Assembly (NCBI RefSeq): GCF_028640845.1
Contig: NC_080540.1
Span: 99,504,061 to 99,568,060, forward strand
From: Ahaetulla prasina
Lineage: Eukaryota > Chordata > Lepidosauria > Squamata > Colubridae
Reading direction: 5' to 3'
Length of the DNA: 64,000 nt
The position numbers and the translations under genes were made by a program. The notes under the pieces were generated by a model. It ran no database searches. It was given only the letters and a program-made list of their open reading frames with translations, and was not told where the DNA came from. Numbering within the stretch: the first letter of the stretch is position 1; every line of letters starts with the position of its first letter. This document shows, in pieces, positions 57,051-64,000 of the stretch.

Positions 57051-57922
57051 CGGAACCAATGCATTGGTTCTGTCCCAGGTGCCTGATGGACCCTGAGAGG
57101 TTCCTGACGGAGCTTGGGCCGTTCCCTGAGGATCTTGCCCACGGCACGGCTGAAGAACTAGTTGCGACCTGGGAACAGGCCGCGGCCGGGCCTCTGACCC
57201 GGTGCAGATCTCAATTGGCCCTTTGGTTTTCTGAGGAGCTGAGAGAAATGAAACACCGGAGAAGACGCCTAGAGAGTACCTGGAGGTCTAGCCGTTCCGA
57301 AGCTGACCGGACACTAGTTATGTCTTTTTATAAGACCTACCTAGTGGCACTGAGGGAGGCGAAACATTCTTACGTTTCCACCCTCATTGCGTCGGCAGAT
57401 AACCGCCCGGCCGCCCTGTTTCGGGTGACCCGCTATCTCCTTCATCAGGAGGGGCGGGATGACCCCTTGCAGGGACGTGCCAAAGAGTTTAGTGGTTATC
57501 TATACGATAAAATCATTCAGCTTCGGGATAGTTTGGACCGAAATTGCGATGATCCAAGCGAGAGGACGGAGTCGCGTCTTGTTGAGATTGTTTGGGATGA
57601 GTTTGATTCTGTGGCTCTCGAGGACGTGGACAGGTTACTGGGGAGGTTACATGCCACTACATGTTTACTGGACCCGTGTCCCTCCTGGTTGGTGCTGGCC
57701 ATACAGGAGGTGACACGAGGCTGGCTCCGGGGAATTATAAATGCTTCTTTTTTGGAAGGGGTTTTCCCCGCCGCCTTGAAAGAGGTGGTGGTGAGACCCC
57801 TCCTCAAGAAGCCTTCCCTGGACCCAGCTATTTTGGGAAATTATCGTCCAGTCTCCAACCTTCGCTTTGTGGCGAAGGTTGTAGAGTGTGGTGGCATGGC
57901 AGCTGCCCCAGTACCTGGATGA
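56228..57922 (+). pseudogene. L2 ORF: endonuclease unit 3, linker, start of RT
   Basis: 564 codons: endonuclease, then a linker with WFSEELREMKHRRRRLE, then the RT entry AALKEVVVRPLLKKPSLDP and NYRPVSNL. It stops after a frameshift near 57885. Confidence 0.85.
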
Positions 57923-58442
57923 AGCTGTCTATCTAGACCCATTCCAGTCCGGCTTCCAGTCCGGATATAGTACAGAGACAGCTTTGGTCGCGTTGGTGGA
58001 TGACCTCTGGAGGGCCAGGGATAGGGGTTGTTCTTCTGCCCTGGTCCTATTAGATCTCTCAGCGGCTTTTGATACCATCGACCATGGTATCCTGCTGCAC
58101 CGGTTGGAGAGCTTGGGAGTGGGAGGCACCGTTTATCGGTGGTTCTCCTCCTATCTCTCTGACCGGTCGCAGACGGTGTTGACAGGGGGGCAGAGATCGA
58201 CCACGAGGCGCCTCCCTTGTGGGGTGCCACAGGGGTCGATCCTCTCGCCTCTCCTGTTCAACATCTATATGAAGCCGCTGGGCGAGGTCATCAATGGCTT
58301 TGGGGTGAGATACCAACTGTACGCTGATCGACACCCAGCTGTACTTTTCCACCCCGGGCCACCCCAACGAAGCTGTCGAAGTACTGTCCCGGTGCCTGGA
58401 AGCCGTACGGGTCTGGATGGGGAGAAACAGGCTCAAGCTTAA
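57888..58442 (+). pseudogene. L2 reverse transcriptase, central part
   Basis: 184 codons: QSGFQSGYSTETALVALVDD, LLDLSAAFDTIDHGILLHRL (first catalytic Asp), GVPQGSILSPLLFNIYM. A one-base insertion after the YAD of the catalytic box shifts the frame, so the second half of the box is lost. Confidence 0.85.
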
Positions 58443-59172
58443 TCCCTCCAAGACGGGGTGGCTGTGGATGCCGGCACCCCGGTACAGCCAGCTGCAACCA
58501 CAGCTGACTGTTGGGGGCGAGTCATTGGCCCCAATGGAAAGGGTGCGCAACTTGGGTGTTCTCCTGGATGGATGGCTGTCATTTGAAGATCATTTGGCGG
58601 CCGTCTCCAGGAGAGCTTTTTACCAGGTGCGCTTGGTTCGCCAGTTGCGCCCCTTCCTTGACCGGGATGCCTTATGCACGGTCACTCACGCTCTTGTTAC
58701 CTCTCGCTTGGATTATTGCAATGCTCTCTACATGGGGCTCCCCTTGAAGTGCACTCGGAGGCTTCAGTTAGTTCAGAATGCAGCTGCACGGGTGATTGAG
58801 AGAGCCACACGTGGCTCCCATGTAACACCGCTCCTGCACAGACTGCACTGGCTACCTGTGGTCTTTCGGGTGCGCTTTAAGGTTCTAGTTACCACCTTTA
58901 AAGCGCTCCATGGCTTAGGGCCCGGGTACTTACGGGACCGCCTGCTGTTACCATATGCCTCCCACCAACCCGTACGCTCACACAGAGAGGGTCTTCTCAG
59001 GGTGCCGTCCGCCAAGCAATGTCGGCTGGCGGCCCCCAGGGGAAGGGCCTTCTCTGTGGGGGCTCCTACGCTTTGGAACGAACTTCCCCCTGGTTTGCGT
59101 CAAATACCTGACCTTTGGACCTTCCGCCGTGAGTTGAAAACGCACTTATTTATTCAAGCGGGACTGGCTTAA
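58417..59172 (+). pseudogene. L2 reverse transcriptase C-terminal part
   Basis: 251 codons from MGRNRLKLNPSKTGWLWM through the thumb (SRLDYCNALYMGLP, LQLVQNAAARVIE, LHWLPV) to LWNELPPGLR and FRRELKTHLF, the usual end of L2/CR1 ORF2, with the stop at 59170-59172. Confidence 0.9.
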
Positions 59173-59429
59173 ATTTTTAAATATTACTTAACTGGGGTTA
59201 CTATTTTATGAATTTTAAGGGTTTTAAATTTAATTATTTTAAACTTGGCCATCTATAGAATATGTTTTTTAACTTCCTGTTTTAATTGTATATTGTATTG
59301 TTTAAAATTGGCTGTACACCGCCCTGAGTCCTTCGGGAGAAGGGCGGTATAAAAATCTAATAAATAATAATAATAAATAAAGATATTCATGTCAGTTAAT
59401 TTTCTCTACGATCACAGTCTGATGATTAA

Positions 59430-60146
59430 GAATTGAAATGTAAACAAAAAGTAGAGGTGTCATAGAGAAACCTGTTGAAACTAATGGGTATGTTAATGTT
59501 CAGGAACTTAATTTCTAACACAGTACTACTACTAGATTGTGACTTTCCTACCTGATCAGAATAGATAGTCAGCATTAATCTCTTATTACTACCAATCTGC
59601 CTTCTGTTGAAGACCACACAAGCCAGATAGAAGGCTGTGAAAATATCTACAGACCCCTCACATCCTGGACATAAACAGTGTCAACTTCTACCATCAAAAC
59701 GACATTATACGGCACTGCATGTTAGAATAACTAGGACAGTTATTCTAGGACAACTGACAGTTCCTCTCCCCCCCATCCCATCACTCTGCTAAATAACTAA
59801 TTCCCACAACACTGTCAAACTATCTAAAAAGGCAGTATCACTATCATTAGTCTCATCTTTCCTATTACCTGTTTCCTTATCTTATGACTATAACATTGTT
59901 GCTTGTATCTTACGATTTATATTGTTTACTTAACATCGCAGTATGATTTATGTTAATCACTTATTTAATATCCATGACTATCACTAGGTGTTGTATCTAA
60001 TGTTTTATGATGAATGTATTTTACAATAACTATATTAATGATCTATCACTATTGTTGTATGTACATCGAGAGCTTACGGACCAGAAATAAATTTCTTGTG
60101 TGTCTAATCACACTTGGCCAATAAAGAATTCTGTTCTGTTCTGTTC
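59430..60146 (+). mobile_element. CR1-L3 LINE 3' end with (TTCTG)n tail
   Basis: 3' UTR of a snake-type CR1-L3: TTATGACTATAACATTGTTG, later CACACTTGGCCAATAAAGAA, then TTCTG repeats (60129-60146). AT-rich and noncoding; the left limit is uncertain. Confidence 0.65.
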
Positions 60147-60149
60147 TAT

Positions 60150-62300
60150 ACATTTGATTTTATTTCAAAAATAAACATTTTGATCCCAAATTCTTCCCTC
60201 TGTTCTTCAATATATGGTTGAAAGGGGGATGGTGTGAGGAGGTGGAGGACACTAAAAAAGATGGTTTGTTCAGCTAATTATTCTCTTCCCAAACCAGGGA
60301 AGAGCCCTTTTGTTTTACTAATATACAACTTACTGGCCAAATAAACAATAAAAAAGTCTAAGAAATGTAATTATCAAGAGGCAGGGGAATTAAGCCTTAT
60401 ATGGGTGAATCAAGAATTGATGAGCGGGCATCCTATTCTAGTACTGAAGAAAAAATGATGGAGGAGGACTTCTCATTGGGTTGGGCAAAAATCAAGCACC
60501 ACCTATGAAGTAGCATGGAAGCTGGCTCAGCAGGAAATTAAATTAAACCAACTCCAAAAGAACTAAAGCCGTAATCGGATGCCAGCTAACATGCTTCAGC
60601 AGGATTTAGCAGATATGTTTGAACAAGTTAATAAACAACTGAAAAAAATAGGCTTAAGTTTCAGACGTTGTAGAGTCTGATAGTAAACATATGCTGCTAC
60701 TAAAATAAAATAAACAAAAAAAACCAAACCAAAATAAAATAACTTGATATTAGAAAAATTTAAAGAAATATTACAGACATTAAATTGGATTTAGATTAGA
60801 TTAAATTGATTTACATTAGATCTAGCATTAGAAGGGGGGGGGGAAGAATTAGAGAAAATGAAGAAAATACTAATTTAATTGGGTAGCTCAACTTAAGTTA
60901 ACCAGATAGCAAAGTTCATGCCTTCAGATGATGTAAATGTTTCCATAGCATCGTTTTTCCTGAACTCAATCAAATGCAAAACTCACGAGATAAGTAGTAA
61001 GATTTGTAAATGCTTTGCTGACAGAAAAATTCTGCTAAAAATATACGGACTAAAAAAAGATAAACTGGCTTGGAAAGTTTAATTTTTTTCAAGCTATTAA
61101 GTCCCATCCTGTTATAAAGAAGAAAAGCCTTCAAAGGTCTGACAGGCTTATTAAAAAGAAAAATTATGATGTAAATAGAGGTTCCCTTTCAAGCGAATTT
61201 TATTTCAACCACAAGGAAGAGAGAATACTTTTATGTTTATGACTTAAGTATATGAGTTATGGTTATGAGAAGACTTTATCATAAACCTGAACATATTTCA
61301 TGAAGAATAGAGAACAATCTTGGCTGTCCAAATAATTGATATCACTTTATAAAAAGAAGATATGCTAAAAGAGATTTGGGGAAAGTGAGACTTGTAAGAT
61401 GGTTGCTGGTTATAACGTTCATAAAATACAAATATTTAACATAATTCCATATTAATTGCGAAGACAAAATGCAGAGATTAGTAAAGATTGATGTAAAAGT
61501 TACAATATAATGAGCTGAGTTGTCAAGAGCTGAACATACCAATTCCCTTAAACTACACTGCTTAGAGGATTTCATTAATCCTCTGTGAACTTCTTTTCAG
61601 ATGTGCTCTAAATGGTTTTGGGCTGGGATTATTGGGAAGAGGAACAGAAAAGGATGATGAGGTTAATAAAAGATAGTGAGAAAATTGGTTTTCATTTCAT
61701 AAATTTAATTAATTTAATTCACAAATATATTTATTGTAGGACAGACAGTTTCATATTTGATGAGTTTAATTTGAAGGAATGATAAGCAAGGAATAATGGA
61801 AAAGAGCTCAACGTTTTAGAAACTGATAAAATAGTAAGCCAAATTTAATTTTTCAAGCAAAATATGCAAATTTAATAATACAAATTTGTAATTATTGAAT
61901 AATAATCTGAAAAAAGATATATAAAGGCAATACTAAAGGTTACTTTATCACATACTCAAAAGTATGTAAAAAAGTATTCATAAAATCTGTCGACTTTTTG
62001 ACGGAATTGTACACCTCTATTACCTAGCAATATAAAGAAATTAATAAGTGTAAAAGGCATTTAGTTTTGTTATAGAAACAGGAACCTCACAGCAACAAGA
62101 ATATTAAAAGGATTAAAAAAGAGTTGCAATTACCTATTAATTTTATTTACAGCTAATATCACAGCAACTTTTGTAAATTTTAATAATTCAGCTAAATATA
62201 TTAGAACTGGAGACAGTTGTAGAATTAACAGTACATTTTTTTCAAAAGCCACAATTGTTTGTTCATACTCTCTTAAAATACAAAGAGAAATCTAATACCT
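60150..62300. other. unassigned AT-rich intronic DNA
   Basis: No frame or element recognised. A G-run of 10 lies near 60834. 60385-60560 has open stretches that resemble an old retroelement ORF, too weak to name. Confidence 0.4.
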
Positions 62301-62324
62301 TTCAATCACTACTATTAATATTCT

Positions 62325-62604
62325 CATCGTTCCCATCACCAATCTCTTTCCACTTATGACTGTATGACTGTAACTTTGTTGCTGGCAATCCTTATGATTT
62401 ATATTGATATATTGACCATCATTTGTGTTATAAATGTTGTACCTTGATGAACGTATCTTTTCTTTTATATACACTGAGAGAATATGCACCAAGACAAATT
62501 CCTTGTGTGTCCAATCACACTTGGCCAATAAAAAATTCTATTCTATTCTATTCTATTCTATTCTATTCTATTCTATTCTACTCTACTCTACTCTACTCTA
62601 CTCT
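62325..62604 (+). mobile_element. CR1-L3 LINE 3' end with (ATTCT)n tail
   Basis: Second, shorter copy of the same 3' UTR, ending CACACTTGGCCAATAAAAAA then a pure ATTCT array that turns into ACTCT at its far end (about 62536-62604). Confidence 0.8.
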
Positions 62605-63036
62605 ATAGAGGTGCTGATATCACAGAAGTATTAACTGTTTAATAATTTTACTCCAATGCTGAAGAAATTTTGTTCTTGAAATTGAAATCTGGAATAAGAA
62701 ATGTAAAAGCATATAGCAAAGAAAAATTACTTTTTCAATATTAAAAACATTTAAGGGTTAATAGAAATGGACCCTTGAAATAGGGAATTATGTCTTTAAA
62801 ATTATATTATCAGGCAGTACAAAAAGATCCGCCAAGACAATAGATACAATTAAAAACCCATAGGCAGATATATTCCTAAACCAAAAGTTTTTTCTTCCAC
62901 AGGATTTAGTAAGTGGGCAATATAAGTATTATGATCATCAAAGCTACACTTTCAAGACTGGAAAATCAATGCAAAGTGACAGATAGTATTTTCTCCCTAG
63001 CACCTTTAATAGTATATTAATATGGTCACTGTTGCA
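62605..63036. other. unassigned AT-rich DNA
   Basis: Nothing recognised. Confidence 0.4.
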
Positions 63037-63150
63037 TTTATGAGGACCCAGATTGTTGGGGGCAATATGCTGACTCTGTAAACTGCTTAGAGAGGGCTGT
63101 AAAGCACTGTGAAGTGATATACAAGTCTAAGTGCTATTGCTATTGCTATA
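63037..63150 (+). mobile_element. MIR-like SINE, 3' half
   Basis: GAGGACCCAGATTGTTGGGG, then GCTTAGAGAGGGCTGTAAAG, ending in a short CTATTG repeat. Matches the body of the SINE at 15650-15862. Confidence 0.75.
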
Positions 63151-64000
63151 TTCAGGATTCTATAATCTGAAAGTCAGATCAAACACAAGCAAAGCTATGG
63201 AGAGATCTCAGATGCCACGGACTAGGCAGGAGATTTCTACTATAACAGGAACTATGTAATAAAGAAGCTATTGAGTTATAGATAAGTTCTCATTTGTATT
63301 GGCTAACATGGCTCAAGTGTAAAACCATTTAGATTAAGGATATGCAGAATTCAGGAGTCAACATCTCATTCTTGTTGGCTGTTGTATTCTTTTTTCCTTC
63401 TTGCCTTTCAAAATATTGAAAGATTAATAGTTCAAATTCTGCTCACACTTTCTGAACTTCCTCCCAAAATAACACATGATGTCACATGATCATAAACTGA
63501 AACTTTAAACCACTTAGACTCTTCCATTGGTATTTTCCAACACCTTTGTTCCTGTTAATGTTTCTTTCAATTTTATATATTTTGAAGTAAAAGTAAACCA
63601 AAATTCATATAGCTCTATTTGCTGATGATTCATCTATTGTCTTTTACTTCCCTTCCACAATCTAGCCTAACATGCACATTCAAAGAAAGAATGTATGTGA
63701 CTTGTAAATTGTTACTGCTAGCACTATATAAATCAACTTTTAAACTTCCTTCTCCTCTTTCACATTCTTTCTCTTATTATGTCCAGTTGTTAGCTCTTTG
63801 GTTAGGATTTTCTGGCTTCTATGCAAATTGTGGTATGCTGCAAAATTGACTAGCATCAATGAACCAGATTGAAAATACAGATGATGTGTGATGCAGGCAG
63901 CACCAGTTTGTCCAATCCCCCCAAATCAGACCAACTAGCTTTTTGGCAAGTTCCTAGCAGTTCCTTCTGCATTCCTAGCAGATAGCAAGCCTAATGGATC
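63151..64000. other. unassigned DNA to window end
   Basis: No gene, repeat or exon recognised. Probably still in the AFF4 5' UTR intron. Confidence 0.4.

Larger units (their letters stand above)
54017..59382 (+). mobile_element. L2-clade LINE, nearly full length, with triplicated endonuclease module
   Basis: About 5.4 kb on the + strand, opposite to AFF4 and in its 5' UTR intron. The order is a GC-rich 5' region, three tandem copies of an 850-bp unit with an APE-type endonuclease, a linker, reverse transcriptase, C-terminal region, and a 3' tail CTGAGTCCTTCGGGAGAAGG, then GCGGTATAAAAATC and (AAT)n. The RT is broken by two frameshifts, one near 57885 and one within the catalytic YADD box near 58330, so the element is inactive. 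The 5' boundary is approximate. Confidence 0.85.

Noticed and set aside
54451..57922. Large ORFs as a new host gene with repeated nuclease domains
   Set aside because: The content is L2 LINE endonuclease and RT, ending with the L2 tail; a transposon, not a host gene.

Overview
The window is vertebrate nuclear DNA, most likely from a squamate reptile and probably an advanced (colubroid) snake. Gene order argues for a vertebrate autosomal block: LEAP2 on the + strand runs tail-to-tail into AFF4 on the - strand, as I recall for human 5q31. The interspersed repeats argue for a snake: CR1-L3 LINE 3' ends that run straight into (ATTCT)n or (TTCTG)n tracts, an L2 LINE with a GGGCGGTATAAAAAT tail, MIR-like tRNA SINEs, and many hAT and TA-flanked MITEs. 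The species call is an inference.

Layout. 1-5.8 kb is repeat ground: a decayed Helitron 3' part with a tandem array beside it, a tRNA SINE broken by a 1.3-kb hAT-type element, an R4-like LINE relic with a hAT MITE in it, and a CR1 3' end. 6.5-8.6 kb holds a complete three-exon LEAP2 gene (77 codons) with a TATA box, two DR1 nuclear-receptor sites upstream and two polyadenylation signals. About 9.2-14.6 kb is mostly the AFF4 3' UTR. 14.6-48.6 kb carries all 20 coding exons of AFF4, all with GT-AG borders and matching phases; read once each they give 1161 residues. Introns carry MITEs, L2 and SINE pieces, a Tc1 relic and a solo LTR. 48.6-64 kb is the intron upstream of the start-codon exon. It holds a Tigger-like MITE, a LINE reverse-transcriptase relic, a 5.4-kb L2 LINE whose endonuclease module is present three times in tandem, and two CR1-L3 ends. 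The AFF4 promoter and noncoding first exon were not found and probably lie to the right of the window.

Function. AFF4 is the scaffold of the super elongation complex: its N-terminus binds P-TEFb, a central segment binds ELL, a later motif binds AF9/ENL, and the C-terminal homology domain (CHD) dimerises. LEAP2 encodes a secreted, furin-processed, disulfide-bonded peptide known as an antimicrobial and as an antagonist of the ghrelin receptor.

The most notable observation is a 1.61-kb tandem duplication inside AFF4 (17512-20734). It doubles two CHD exons (64 + 137 = 201 nt). Both copies are intact with matching phases, so a transcript using all four exons would carry a 67-residue in-frame repeat. 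The copies differ at only about four positions, so the duplication is very recent, polymorphic, or an assembly artefact. A second near-identical tandem amplification, three endonuclease modules in the L2 LINE, lies in the same window, which makes a read-level check of both worthwhile. I see no bacterial-type system, CRISPR array or clearly new gene family.
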